From NCBI GenBank assembly GCA_003249955.1, contig QKHS01000012.1, forward strand, positions 248,001-312,000: DNA of 64,000 bases, given 5' to 3'. A model generated the notes under the pieces. That model had not been told where the DNA came from and ran no database searches. It worked only from the letters and a program-made list of their open reading frames with translations. Both the position numbers and the translations under genes were made by a program. Source of the stretch: Bacteroidales bacterium. Its GTDB lineage: Bacteria > Bacteroidota > Bacteroidia > Bacteroidales > ML635J-15. Positions 8,216 to 17,239 of this stretch are shown piece by piece (positions within the stretch are counted from its first letter, which is position 1; every line of letters begins with the position of its first letter).

Positions 8216-10363
8216 CTATAAATGATCCTCAAAATATCTTGTAACTGTTCTCATTAAATGAATTCTGTCGTAACCGCGGACATTATGTTCATGTCCCGGA
8301 TAAACAAAATAGTCAAGCAGAACTTTTTTCTCCACGCATTTTTGTACAAAGTTAAGACTGTGCTGCCATACAACAACAGGATCTGATGTGCCGTGAATTA
8401 TCATCAATCTGCCTGTGAGTTTTTCGACTTTATTCAGCAGATTTGCGTTTGCATATCCTTCAGGATTTTCCTGAGGCATGTCCATATATCTTTCGCCGTA
8501 CATTATTTCGTAAAGTTCCCAGTTAATAACCGGACCACCGGCAACACCAACTTTAAATACATCTGCATGGTCAGTCATCAGGGTTGTTGTCATAAATCCT
8601 CCGTAACTCCATCCGTGAACTCCGATTCTGTCCATATCAACATAGCCGAGACTGCGCAAATAATCAACTCCGGTCATCTGGTCCTGAGATTCAACAGTTC
8701 CTACCTGACGGTGTATTATGTTTTCAAAATCGGCACCTCTGTTTGCAGAGCCACGATTGTCCAGTGTAAACATAATATAACCTTTCTGAGCCATAAAATA
8801 ATCCCATCCTGCAGCTCCGCCAAGCCATTCGTCTGTTACCAACTGAGCATGCGGGCCTCCGTAAACATAAACAATTGCAGGGTATTTTTTTGCCGGGTCA
8901 AAATCGGGTGGTAAAATAATTCTGTAGTACAAATCGGTCTGACCGTCATTTGCTTTAAGTGTGCCTATTTTCATTTCACCGAGTTTGTAATCTGCCAAAG
9001 GATTTGCAGCATTAAGAATGGTGTTTATTTTCTTTCCTTTAGAGTCGTATAAAACATAGGAGTTAGGAACTGTTGTGCTGTTGAAATTATCAATAATATA
9101 AGCTCCGTCTGCAGAAACAATTCCTGAATGTGCCCCGCCGTCTTTGCTGATTCTTATCATGGCTCCGGTTGCAATATTAACGCGGTAAATATCAAAGTCA
9201 ACAGGGGTCTCTTTGTTTGCCTGAATTATAATGTCGTTTCCGTCGGCAGTAAAACCGTAAAATGAAGTCACTTCAAAGTTCCCTTTTGTAATTTGGGAAA
9301 TTTCGTTTCCGTCAACTCCGTAAAGGTAAAGATGTGAATATCCGTCTTTTCTTGTTTGCCAGATAAACTTTGAAGGATCGTTAGGTAAAAACATCATAGG
9401 ATGCAATGGCTCAACATATTTGTCGCTTTTTTCTTCGAAAAGTGTAGCTACAAATTTACCGTCAGAAATGTCATATTTGTTCAGTTTCATGTGGTTCTGT
9501 TCACGATTGAGAACCGCGATGTAAACATATTTTTCGTCAGGACTCCATGCAATGTTTGTAAGATATTGCTCAACAGGTTCCCCGGTTTTAATATAAACTA
9601 TTTTGCCTGTTTTTACATCGTAAATGCCTAATGTAACTTCTTCGCTTTTCATCCCGGCCATACAGTATTTTACCGGTGCAGGCTCAGCAATACGTGCATC
9701 TGTGTTTACAATGGGGTAATCGGTAACCATTGATTCATCTTTGCGGTAGAATGCCAGAAAATTACCGGCAGGAGACCAGAATGTGCCTTTTTCGATTCCG
9801 AATTCGTTACGTGCCACGGTTTGTCCGAAAATTATATCGGGGTTTCTTTCGTTGCTTACCTGTTTTACGATGCCATCGGCTCCGGTAACAGAAAGATTGT
9901 TGCTTATAGTGTAGGCAACCAGAGAATTGGCAGGACAGTAATCAAGGTTTTCGACACTTTCGTCAAGCTTTATGTATTTATTAAGTGTTTTCTTAGTGAT
10001 GTCGAATTCTGCTATGTTGTTTGTTTCATAAAATCTTATAGTGTTTTTATCGAGCCATTCATAAGCGGGGAAATATGCACATTCTGCTTTATTTGAGGCT
10101 TTTAGAACTGCATTTATTTCAGTAAGACTGATAAGAGTGTTTTCTTTTTTTAAATCAAAACTTACGGAAATAAGTTCGTTTTTTACAATTTTGGAAAACT
10201 CTTTGGTTTCCGGCCTTATTGCAAGGCCTCTTATGTGTTCGGGATATAGCTCGCGCCATACGCCGACAACCGCTTCGTCAATGGTTAATGATTTGGTTTG
10301 CGCCTGTAGAAAAGGGGCGGAAACGAAAATAAATCCGATTAATAACAGTGTTAGTTTTTTCAT
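8216..10363 (-). CDS. S9B dipeptidyl peptidase IV-type exopeptidase
   Basis: 715 residues with an N-terminal signal peptide (cleavage near LQA-QTK), so periplasmic or surface-located. Residues ~40-460 form the DPP-IV N-terminal beta-propeller, including FYRKDES, the acidic segment that binds the substrate amino terminus in this family. Residues ~490-715 are the prolyl-oligopeptidase alpha/beta hydrolase with a catalytic triad Ser586 (GWSYGG), Asp661 (GTSDPVV) and His693 (GHEHNV). It removes N-terminal X-Pro di- or tripeptides from peptides. The HEHNV context is like Porphyromonas prolyl tripeptidyl peptidase. It is a single gene with its own terminator. Exact product length (di- or tripeptide) is not decidable here. 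Confidence 0.94.
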   Translation of the reverse strand: MKKLTLLLIGFIFVSAPFLQAQTKSLTIDEAVVGVWRELYPEHIRGLAIRPETKEFSKIVKNELISVSFDLKKENTLISLTEINAVLKASNKAECAYFPAYEWLDKNTIRFYETNNIAEFDITKKTLNKYIKLDESVENLDYCPANSLVAYTISNNLSVTGADGIVKQVSNERNPDIIFGQTVARNEFGIEKGTFWSPAGNFLAFYRKDESMVTDYPIVNTDARIAEPAPVKYCMAGMKSEEVTLGIYDVKTGKIVYIKTGEPVEQYLTNIAWSPDEKYVYIAVLNREQNHMKLNKYDISDGKFVATLFEEKSDKYVEPLHPMMFLPNDPSKFIWQTRKDGYSHLYLYGVDGNEISQITKGNFEVTSFYGFTADGNDIIIQANKETPVDFDIYRVNIATGAMIRISKDGGAHSGIVSADGAYIIDNFNSTTVPNSYVLYDSKGKKINTILNAANPLADYKLGEMKIGTLKANDGQTDLYYRIILPPDFDPAKKYPAIVYVYGGPHAQLVTDEWLGGAAGWDYFMAQKGYIMFTLDNRGSANRGADFENIIHRQVGTVESQDQMTGVDYLRSLGYVDMDRIGVHGWSYGGFMTTTLMTDHADVFKVGVAGGPVINWELYEIMYGERYMDMPQENPEGYANANLLNKVEKLTGRLMIIHGTSDPVVVWQHSLNFVQKCVEKKVLLDYFVYPGHEHNVRGYDRIHLMRTVTRYFEDHL

Positions 10364-11015
10364 ATTATTTGCTTTTATTGTTAACTACTATTTTTTTCTT
10401 TTTTGCCACTAAGGCACGAAGACACTAAGTTTATTTTCTTTTTTTTTATCGCCACAAAGACACTAAGGCACTAAGTGGTTTTCTTTTTTTTGTGCTTTCG
10501 TGGCCATTAAATTTTACTTCTGTTACTACTCTCTGTTTATTTGCCACCAAAACACTAACGGCTTTAGCCCTCAGCGAAGCTAAAACACTAAAGGATTTTT
10601 CTTTTTTGTGCTTTCGTGCTTTCGTGACTATTAAATTTTACTTCTGCTACTACTCTCTGTTTATTTGCCACTAAAACACTAAAACACTAAAGGAGTTTTT
10701 CTTTTTTGTACTTTCGTGCTTTCGTGGCTATTAAATTTTACTTTTGTTACTACTCTCTGTTTATTTGCCACTAAAACACTAAAACACTAAAGGGGTTTTT
10801 ATTTTTTGTGCTTTCGTGCTTTCGTGGCTATTAAATTTTACTTATGTTACTGCTCTCTGTTTATTCGCCACCAACGGCTTTAGCCCTCAGCGAAGCTAAA
10901 ACACTAAAGCACTAAAGGGGTTTTCTTTTCTTCGTGTCTTTGTGCCTTTGTGGCTATCATTTTTTTTATGTCTGTTGAATTTTAATTACTTTTACATTTA
11001 CAAAGATATTATTTC
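10364..11015. other. intergenic region filled by repeats
   Basis: 652 bp between the peptidase (minus) and the dipeptidase gene (plus). Most of it is the repeat cluster at 10405-10954. The right 60 bp should carry the promoter for the dipeptidase gene, but no good TAnnTTTG is visible there. Confidence 0.7.
10405..10954. repeat. tandem intergenic repeat cluster, about 100-bp period
   Basis: Six units begin with GCCAC at 10405, 10451, 10543, 10667, 10767 and 10867. Units 4 and 5 are exactly 100 bp. Each full unit has CACTAAAACACTAAA-type triplets, a T-rich middle, GTGCTTTCGTGCTTTCGTGGC-like sequence, then ATTAAATTTTACTT and TACTCTCTGTTTATT. The start and end of a unit are imperfectly complementary (GCCAC to GTGGC). 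Units at 10543 and 10867 carry an extra ~22-bp insert (10559-10580, 10875-10896) beginning CGGCTTTAGCCC. There is no coding frame, and the variable spacers of a CRISPR array are absent. Confidence 0.9.
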
Positions 11016-11786
11016 ATGTCAAAGGCAAAATACATATTGGCAATTATTATAATGGTTTTAACATTTTTTTATGAATGTAAACCGGAAAACAGTACCGATG
11101 TTAAGGAGAATAAAACTGAAACTGATACTGTTAAACAGGTAATTGCAGAAAAACCAGAACCGAATGAAACTGAGGATTATTTAAAAACCATGGGATTGAT
11201 AAATGTTCAGGATTCAATTCCGGAAATACTGGTTGAGCTTAAATATGCAACTGCAGATAATTTTCTGGGATTTGAATTTTACGGGGAACTTGAACATGCT
11301 TTTGTGCAGCCTGAGTGTTATCTGAAACTTAAAAATGCATACAATATTTTGCAGAAGGAGAAACCGGGATATACTTTTATTATTTATGATGCAGTCCGGA
11401 GCAGGGAATCTCAGCAATTAATGTGGGATTCGGTTGATGTGCCGCTGAATATAAGGCACTGGTATGTGGCAAATCCTGAGCGCGGCTCTATTCATAATTA
11501 CGGGATGGCTCTTGATATAAGTATTGTTGATGACAGCGGAAATGCGCTGGATATGGGTACTGAGTTTGATTTCTTCGGCGAACTGGCTTATCCTGACAAG
11601 AGTACATATTTTTTTAACAAAGGGGAATTAACTCAGGAGCAGTTTGATAACCGTAACCTTTTGATGTCTGTAATGGCAAAAGCTGGTTTTTACGTTTCCA
11701 AAACTGAGTGGTGGCATTATAATGCTTCATCTCTGGATTACGCTAAAAATAAATACAGAATTTTCAGTTATCCCCCAAAACCTTAG
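11016..11786 (+). CDS. M15 family D-Ala-D-Ala dipeptidase (VanX/DdpX-like)
   Basis: 256 residues. The N-terminus is a hydrophobic export signal ending FFYEC (Cys21), a loose Bacteroidota lipobox, so probably an envelope lipoprotein. Zinc and catalytic motifs of the VanX type: SIHNYGMALDIS (SxHxxGxAxD), MGTEFDFFGE, and EWWHY near residue 230 (catalytic Glu and third zinc ligand). It hydrolyses D-alanyl-D-alanine; in Gram-negatives such enzymes recycle peptidoglycan dipeptide rather than confer vancomycin resistance, and no van partner genes are nearby. aroB starts 3 bp after its stop, so the two are likely co-transcribed. Upstream lies the 100-bp repeat cluster. Confidence 0.9.
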   Translation: MSKAKYILAIIIMVLTFFYECKPENSTDVKENKTETDTVKQVIAEKPEPNETEDYLKTMGLINVQDSIPEILVELKYATADNFLGFEFYGELEHAFVQPECYLKLKNAYNILQKEKPGYTFIIYDAVRSRESQQLMWDSVDVPLNIRHWYVANPERGSIHNYGMALDISIVDDSGNALDMGTEFDFFGELAYPDKSTYFFNKGELTQEQFDNRNLLMSVMAKAGFYVSKTEWWHYNASSLDYAKNKYRIFSYPPKP

Positions 11787-11789
11787 AAA

Positions 11790-12809
11790 ATGATAGTAAA
11801 AACTTATAAAACAACCGGTGACAGCAGCACCGATATTCTCAGCGGAACTGGCTATAATTATTTTAAAACTCTTGCAGCAGGAAGGAATTCTGTTGTAATC
11901 ACGGACCATAATCTTTTCAGTTTGTATCCTGATGCTTTCGAAAATCAAAACTATATACTGATTAACGAAGGCGAAGAGCATAAAAACATGACGACTGTTG
12001 AGCAGATTATAGAAAAACTGATTGAATTTAAAATTGACAGAAAATCGTTAATTGTTGGTTTTGGCGGTGGCCTGGTTTGCGATATTACAGGTTTTGTTGC
12101 AAATGTTTACATGCGTGGCACTTCGTTCGGGTTTGTAGCTACAACTTTACTTGCCCAGATAGATGCCGCAATTGGCGGTAAAAACGGGGTTAATTTCGGG
12201 AAATTCAAAAATTATGTGGGTACTATAGCACAACCTGAGTTTGTAATTTGTGACACTTCTGTTTTTAAAACTCTTGATGAAGAGGATTTTATGAGCGGGC
12301 TGGGAGAGGTGATAAAGTATTCCCTGATCTCGGAAGGTAATTTGTTTGATTATCTTAAAGCAAACTTAAAATATGTTCTTAAAAGAGATACAGATGTTTT
12401 AAACCAGGTTGTAAGGCGTTGTATCGAGATTAAAACGGAAATTGTTGAGCAGGACCCTAATGATAAAGGTTTGCGGCATATTTTAAATTTCGGACACAGT
12501 ATTGGCCACAGCATCGAAATAATTGACGGCCTGCCTCATGGAATAGCAGTAATGAAAGGTATTCTGGCTTCGATGGATTTGTCGGTTAAGTCGGGTTACT
12601 CTGAGCCTGAATTGCGAACCCAGATTAAAGAAATTGCCGCTATGGCGGGCTTTAACACGGAATATTCGCTGGATTCACGCCACTTCGAACTGCTTGCCAA
12701 CGACAAAAAGAAAAACGGCGAATTTATAAATTTTGTCTTCCTGCTAAACATCGGCGAACCATTGGTAGTAAAGGTTAAAATTAAGGATATTGTGGAGGGG
12801 TTGGGGTAG
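11790..12809 (+). CDS. aroB: 3-dehydroquinate synthase
   Basis: 339 residues, normal for AroB. It converts DAHP to 3-dehydroquinate, the second step of the shikimate pathway, in the cytoplasm using NAD+ and a divalent metal. Diagnostic motifs: GFGGGLVCDITGFVA (NAD binding), RGTSFGFVATTLLAQIDA and IGGKNGVNFGKFKN, metal ligands within GLGEVIKYSL and LNFGHSIGHSIE. The ATG is 3 bp after the dipeptidase stop. aroA and aroC are also in this window but 32-33 kb downstream. Confidence 0.97.
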   Translation: MIVKTYKTTGDSSTDILSGTGYNYFKTLAAGRNSVVITDHNLFSLYPDAFENQNYILINEGEEHKNMTTVEQIIEKLIEFKIDRKSLIVGFGGGLVCDITGFVANVYMRGTSFGFVATTLLAQIDAAIGGKNGVNFGKFKNYVGTIAQPEFVICDTSVFKTLDEEDFMSGLGEVIKYSLISEGNLFDYLKANLKYVLKRDTDVLNQVVRRCIEIKTEIVEQDPNDKGLRHILNFGHSIGHSIEIIDGLPHGIAVMKGILASMDLSVKSGYSEPELRTQIKEIAAMAGFNTEYSLDSRHFELLANDKKKNGEFINFVFLLNIGEPLVVKVKIKDIVEGLG

Positions 12810-13115
12810 AGGTGTGATCCATTTAACAGTCATCATCCCCGTTTTTACTAATTAGCTTAAAGTTAGCTTACCTTATGTAAGCAGTTATCTTATTAATTCA
12901 AATAAACAGCCCAGTCCAAATATTAGTTCTAATGTCATTCCTCCGGCTAATAAACTTATTACAATTCTTACTCAGGTTTTTTGTAAAGCAGGCATGTCTT
13001 TAATTTTTTTACGGTTTGTTTTTCTGTTTTTGCATTTGTTTGGAATTTTGCAGCCTCTTATTAGATGCAGTTTCTATTCTGTTGTTCACGAGCCACAAAT
13101 TACTTTTAGGAGCAG
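12810..13115. other. intergenic region between convergent genes
   Basis: 306 bp between aroB and a convergent hypothetical gene. It has one small perfect stem, GCTTAC-CTTAT-GTAAGC (12866-12882), without a T-run. No coding frame or recognisable RNA is seen. Confidence 0.5.
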
Positions 13116-14012
13116 CTAGTTCCCTTCTCTTTTTAGTTTGAAACTATAATTTTTCAATTCATAGTTCAAAAGAAAATATAATGAGTCTTCAGTAATTGCC
13201 GGTATGTAAAAATTACAATCTTTATTTGTCTGATTGTTTTCTGTCATTTCACAGAGATGTCCTGAATATTCCGATTCAAACTCAATTCTTAACCGGATAC
13301 TATCAAGATTGTTAAAATTATATATTATAATAAGATCGTCATTAATGTTGACTTGAGTTGTGTCAACAAAATATTTAGCAGAGTCATCTTCAACAAAAGA
13401 ATATTCGTTAACTCCAATCCATTTTCCGGCAAGTTTATTTTTTGTGTAAACAGATCTTTCAAGACTTCGCTTCTCTTCTACATAAATAAAGTAATGTGTC
13501 GGGCAGATAAATATTTTGATAGCCATTACTAATGTTGTAGTTAATAAGATGTATCTGATCCGGATTTCTTTTTTCGAGAGATTGGATATTATTAATAGTC
13601 TAAATGTTAATGTTGTTGTGTCGTAAAATGAAATTACAGGGTGAGGTGATGCTCCAATTCCGACAACATAACCACCTTTATAATAAAAAAGTTTGAAAAT
13701 CCAAAACAGTAACTCAATTGCTGCAAATGAAAGTTTTAGAGTACGCTTTTTTATGATGAAAGAAAGAAAAATCAGTAATAATGAAATGGATGAGAAGATT
13801 ATGTTTTTTATGGCAAAAATAGGCTCGTTTGCTCTAAAACAACCCCACATGTCCGTATAATCAAGTTTTGCAAAAAAACCTAATACTAAAAGACTTAGCA
13901 GAACTAAGTAATTGTATGGTTGATTAATTAACTTTTTACAACAAACAATAACAGCATCATATCGTTTCGATAATAAAAAAAAGATAAACACGATTATTAA
14001 AAAAGGTATCAT
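13116..14012 (-). CDS. hypothetical membrane protein
   Basis: 298 residues, not recognised. About five hydrophobic segments occupy the N-terminal two thirds (around residues 1-15, 33-52, 67-88, 93-112 and 153-172). The last ~110 residues are polar and beta-rich, with two cysteines (HLCEMTENN, NKDCNFY), and would face the periplasm or cytoplasm as one soluble domain containing GKWIGVNEYSF. It belongs to a minus-strand block of lineage-specific genes (13.1-18.4 kb) with low complexity and very low GC, compatible with accessory content. It may be an isolated gene, since 87 bp separate it from the upstream lipoprotein gene. Confidence 0.7.
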   Translation of the reverse strand: MIPFLIIVFIFFLLSKRYDAVIVCCKKLINQPYNYLVLLSLLVLGFFAKLDYTDMWGCFRANEPIFAIKNIIFSSISLLLIFLSFIIKKRTLKLSFAAIELLFWIFKLFYYKGGYVVGIGASPHPVISFYDTTTLTFRLLIISNLSKKEIRIRYILLTTTLVMAIKIFICPTHYFIYVEEKRSLERSVYTKNKLAGKWIGVNEYSFVEDDSAKYFVDTTQVNINDDLIIIYNFNNLDSIRLRIEFESEYSGHLCEMTENNQTNKDCNFYIPAITEDSLYFLLNYELKNYSFKLKREGN

Positions 14013-14099
14013 AAGATTTTTTCTGTTTTAGAGATCAACATACTATTGTGCAACAAAATTAAAAATAAGCAGGCCTTTAAAAGTTAAGATGCGGTGGCG

Positions 14100-14504
14100 T
14101 TATTTTTCGTTCCAAATCTGTTCTGAACTCTTCAAATAAGAATATATTTCCTCATTATGACTAATTTCTTTTAATCTGTATTTTCTAAATTCGCCATCAT
14201 ACCAACCACCAAAAATCTTCTTAAATTCTTCTCCGGCACCTGCAATATAATACCATTTCTTCTCCGCATTAAAATCTGATATTCCATAAACGAGAAATCC
14301 ATAATGTTCCGGACTTACACCAAGCGAATCAACACAACGAAAAACCCGCTCTTCTTTTTTATCAGGATCAAAAATGAGATTATATTCTTTTTCCGATACT
14401 TTTTCTAAATAGACATTGTCTTTCAATAACTTTCTATTAGAATCAGAGCAAGCAAAGTTTAGCAAAATCATTAATCCCAATAATAAGTATTTCATGGTAT
14501 TCAT
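14100..14504 (-). CDS. hypothetical lipoprotein
   Basis: 134 residues (131 if started at the second Met, MKYLLLG, which gives a tighter signal peptide). The lipobox LNFAC is followed by SDSNRK, so a lipid-anchored envelope protein is expected. The mature domain is small and charged, with a WYYIAG-x-GEEFKK segment in the middle. No family recognised. It sits between two other hypothetical genes on the same strand, separated by about 85 bp on each side, so co-transcription is possible. Confidence 0.7.
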   Translation of the reverse strand: MNTMKYLLLGLMILLNFACSDSNRKLLKDNVYLEKVSEKEYNLIFDPDKKEERVFRCVDSLGVSPEHYGFLVYGISDFNAEKKWYYIAGAGEEFKKIFGGWYDGEFRKYRLKEISHNEEIYSYLKSSEQIWNEK

Positions 14505-14589
14505 TTTTATTATTTGTTATGTCGGTTAACTTTTCTAAAGGTTAGTATCATCAAATAAATTGGAATTGCAGGCGTAGACAGTTATTATA

Positions 14590-15123
14590 TTATTTATAAG
14601 TTATCATAACTTCTATCTGGAAATTCGCAAATATTCCAATTCCCTGAATTTTGTTTAGTTTTCTTTCAAAATTAATTGATAATTCTACAATTTTGCTTTC
14701 ATCTTCCCAGAAAACAACTTCTACAAATCTGGAATCATTATCTGCTATTGTTTCTTTCTTAAATGGCTCTCCCAGAAGTTCATTTAATTCCTTTTCGAGA
14801 CCAGAGTATTTTTTCACAAAAATTTCCTCTTTTTTAGATAGTTTAATAAGAAGCTTTTCGTTTTTTGAAGGATTAAAGGCAGGATTATACAGCCCCCAAT
14901 TGTAACATTTAGCTTGTATCTTTTCTGAATCTGCCACAAAGTAATACCACACATGTAGCTGAGGGGTAAATTTGTCATCGTTTCTCCGGAAAATGAAAGC
15001 TTTAGTATCTATCAAAGTTTCTAAATCTTTATGAGGATTTTTTAAAATGCCAAATTTGACACCAATAGTGTTGAGAAGATTAAACCTGCTTTCAATACTT
15101 TTAAATTCATAATTTTTTAGTTT
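14590..15123 (-). CDS. hypothetical protein without a normal start codon
   Basis: An annotation from the first possible start (TTG at 15015) gives 141 residues. The same frame stays open upstream to 15123, just after an in-frame TAA at 15124-15126, and that stretch reads like protein (SRFNLLNTIGVKFGILKNP) but contains no ATG or GTG. So either a rare start (TTG, ATT) is used or the gene has lost its 5' end or start codon. The rest is unremarkable, with HVWYYFVADSEK near the start and a beta-rich C-terminus. It might be a lipoprotein or secreted protein whose signal sequence was lost. No family recognised. Confidence 0.5.
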   Translation of the reverse strand, partial: KLKNYEFKSIESRFNLLNTIGVKFGILKNPHKDLETLIDTKAFIFRRNDDKFTPQLHVWYYFVADSEKIQAKCYNWGLYNPAFNPSKNEKLLIKLSKKEEIFVKKYSGLEKELNELLGEPFKKETIADNDSRFVEVVFWEDESKIVELSINFERKLNKIQGIGIFANFQIEVMITYK

Positions 15124-15344
15124 TTAATAATCTTTTTTAAAGAATAATACTGTATTCCGGTAATTTTTATTTTATTTGTCTTTACATCATATTTAAAGTA
15201 ATGCACTCCCCACTACAGACTACTAAGTCGTTTCACAATAACTAAATTTATTATTTCTACTAATATTTCAAAGATAGCTAAATAATCGTTTCTTCCTTTA
15301 ATTTTTCCTTATTTAAGGCTCGCGGTATTAAATTCAGATGTTCA

Positions 15345-16433
15345 TTAAAGTATTTTTATCCTGATATATTGGTAATTATCATTTAAATTCCCGTCAGGTT
15401 TCCAAAACGCGTTAACGTGATTCACAATTAAATACAGGTAGTTATCTGTAGCCCAGAATATGTTATCCGGTTCAAAAGCCGGCATCCAGTTTTTGTAACT
15501 AACATTTACAATTTGCTCAATTTTATTATCTGCTATCGAATATAATCCGAGATCGGCTGTCATAGAATAGGGATCTGGCTTGATGCAGATTATGTTTTTT
15601 TTGTCAGGAGAAATATACGGGAATCCGCAAAAAATCTGAGTTTCTATGCCACTCGTTTTGTCGATAATTCTGTAGTCGGAATTCTCCCAATACGATCCTG
15701 TTATTAAATATTTATTTAACCAGTCGAATTGCCCGACATATTCAAATTCTTGCATGCTTTCTCCTATGTCTGTTTTATCGACATACTGAATTGTGTCAAG
15801 TTTACATTTGAGTTCCAAAACTCCATTTATTTTTTTAGATTCTATTGTATCAATTATCAGAAAATTAACAGCATTTTTCTTTTTGGAATTGAACATCTTT
15901 TTATCAATGAGTTCAACAGAAATATATTCATTAAACTCTTTCCCGTTTCCGTAATGTTCAGTATCGTTATTTATAATCTGATAAGATATAATGTTTAAAT
16001 CGGAGGGGGTTAAACGGATTTCTTCAACTAAACCAGTATTGCTTTTTAAAACATATACTTTTTCCCATCCTGTACTTTCAATTTCACGTCCATCTTTTAT
16101 GATTTCTCTGGTGACCCTGTCCTGAACCCCAAGCCATTCGTCCGTTTCTTCAATTACTTCCAGTTTTGTACCATATTCATATAAGCCCAGAGTCTTTGAA
16201 TTTTTGTCTTTTTGTTGTTTGATTTCCGTTCCGTTTCGATTTGTAACAAATACTGTTTGCAAAACTACAGTATTTTTAATGTCAATATTTATCCCTTCAT
16301 TATCATCTGAAGTTGTATCTGAATCGGTTGAAAATATATTATCTGTATTCTTTTCCGTTTGTACATTTGTTCCACAGGCAAAAAGCTGCATAATTATCAA
16401 AACAGATAATATTTGTACTAAAGTTTTCTTCAT
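15345..16433 (-). CDS. hypothetical lipoprotein with SH3-like domain
   Basis: 362 residues. Signal peptide with lipobox LFAC (Cys near residue 20), then a low-complexity acidic stretch (DSDTTSDDNEG). Residues ~60-130 resemble a bacterial SH3 (SH3_3) domain: NRNGTEIKQQKDKNSKTLG, YGTKLEVIEETDEWLGVQD, GWEKVYVLKSNTGLV. The remaining two thirds look beta-propeller-like (DLGLYSIADNKIEQIV, ISPDKKNIICIKPD). Such domains bind peptidoglycan or protein ligands. Predicted to be envelope-anchored; function unknown. The next gene on the same strand ends 52 bp upstream of it. Confidence 0.75.
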   Translation of the reverse strand: MKKTLVQILSVLIIMQLFACGTNVQTEKNTDNIFSTDSDTTSDDNEGINIDIKNTVVLQTVFVTNRNGTEIKQQKDKNSKTLGLYEYGTKLEVIEETDEWLGVQDRVTREIIKDGREIESTGWEKVYVLKSNTGLVEEIRLTPSDLNIISYQIINNDTEHYGNGKEFNEYISVELIDKKMFNSKKKNAVNFLIIDTIESKKINGVLELKCKLDTIQYVDKTDIGESMQEFEYVGQFDWLNKYLITGSYWENSDYRIIDKTSGIETQIFCGFPYISPDKKNIICIKPDPYSMTADLGLYSIADNKIEQIVNVSYKNWMPAFEPDNIFWATDNYLYLIVNHVNAFWKPDGNLNDNYQYIRIKIL

Positions 16434-16485
16434 TTAAGAAAGATGCACCCCGCATTAAATTTTAAGATCTGTCAGAAACCGGCCT

Positions 16486-17004
16486 TTAAAATCTGTAATA
16501 TAAACCGGCCTCTCCGCTAAGACTGAGTTCTTCAAAATTATCATAAAACGCATACCCACCCATAATATTTAAACTAACACGTTTGAGAATAATAAACTCA
16601 ATTCCAAAACCAACCCCATTATTGAATTTTTGAGTTACGCGACTATTATCATAATAATAGTATGGAGTATAGTCAGGGTGGTAACTGTCGTAATTAAAAT
16701 GATTTCCCTGATATAAATAGAAACTGGTTTTTTCAGATTCAATCAGGGTATATAAAAAAGTTAGCCCTATGCTAAATTGAGTATTATTTTGATTATATAT
16801 AGGCGAAAAATTGGTTTGAATCCCAAATTTATTTGGTGTAAATCTGAATGATGCACCATATCCTGTAGTGAATCCTACTCCGGCACCTAAAGCATATTTA
16901 TATTTAATGCTGTTATTATTTACAGCATCACTTTTTGTCTGGCCAAAAATCGACGCACTTAAGAAAGATAAAAATGTTACTAATATTAAGATGTTTGTTT
17001 TCAT
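16486..17004 (-). CDS. predicted outer-membrane beta-barrel protein
   Basis: 172 residues. Signal peptide MKTNILILVTFLSFLSASIFG, then alternating hydrophobic strands with Gly/aromatic turns (GAGVGFTTGYGASFRFTP, FSIGLTFLYTL, NNGVGFGIEFI, GEAGLYYRF). The C-terminus ends in Phe (YYRF), a classic outer-membrane barrel ending. Similar small barrels are common and mostly uncharacterised in Bacteroidota. A Tyr-rich surface loop (YHPDYTPYYYYDN) is notable. Confidence 0.75.
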   Translation of the reverse strand: MKTNILILVTFLSFLSASIFGQTKSDAVNNNSIKYKYALGAGVGFTTGYGASFRFTPNKFGIQTNFSPIYNQNNTQFSIGLTFLYTLIESEKTSFYLYQGNHFNYDSYHPDYTPYYYYDNSRVTQKFNNGVGFGIEFIILKRVSLNIMGGYAFYDNFEELSLSGEAGLYYRF

Positions 17005-17239
17005 TTTTTAAATTTGTTTAGTTTACAGACTTAATTTTGCTGCTAATTTACGCAAAATATTATACTCATAAAAGTTTTTGTAAGCTTTTTTTATAAATTA
17101 TTTTAAATGCCGGCATGTTCTGGTGTGACTGGGACTTAATTTAGTAAATCCTTAATAAAATCAAATAAAAAATGGCCTTGTTATTCACTTACGGTTCATA
17201 AGACATACGCATTATGTCAGAGTAATTCAAGACTGATAT

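Noticed and set aside
8393-8914. 173-codon plus-strand frame opposite the S9 peptidase
   Set aside because: Antisense shadow of the peptidase, with no independent motif.
10405-10954. Possible CRISPR array from regular repeats
   Set aside because: The spaced repeats have no variable spacers, no cas genes are near, and the 100-bp unit is too long and internally repeated.
15042-15110. Short signal-peptide-like frame MNLKVLKAGLIFSTLLVSN
   Set aside because: It stops after 22 residues; it lies in another frame than the gene at 14590-15123 and looks like chance.
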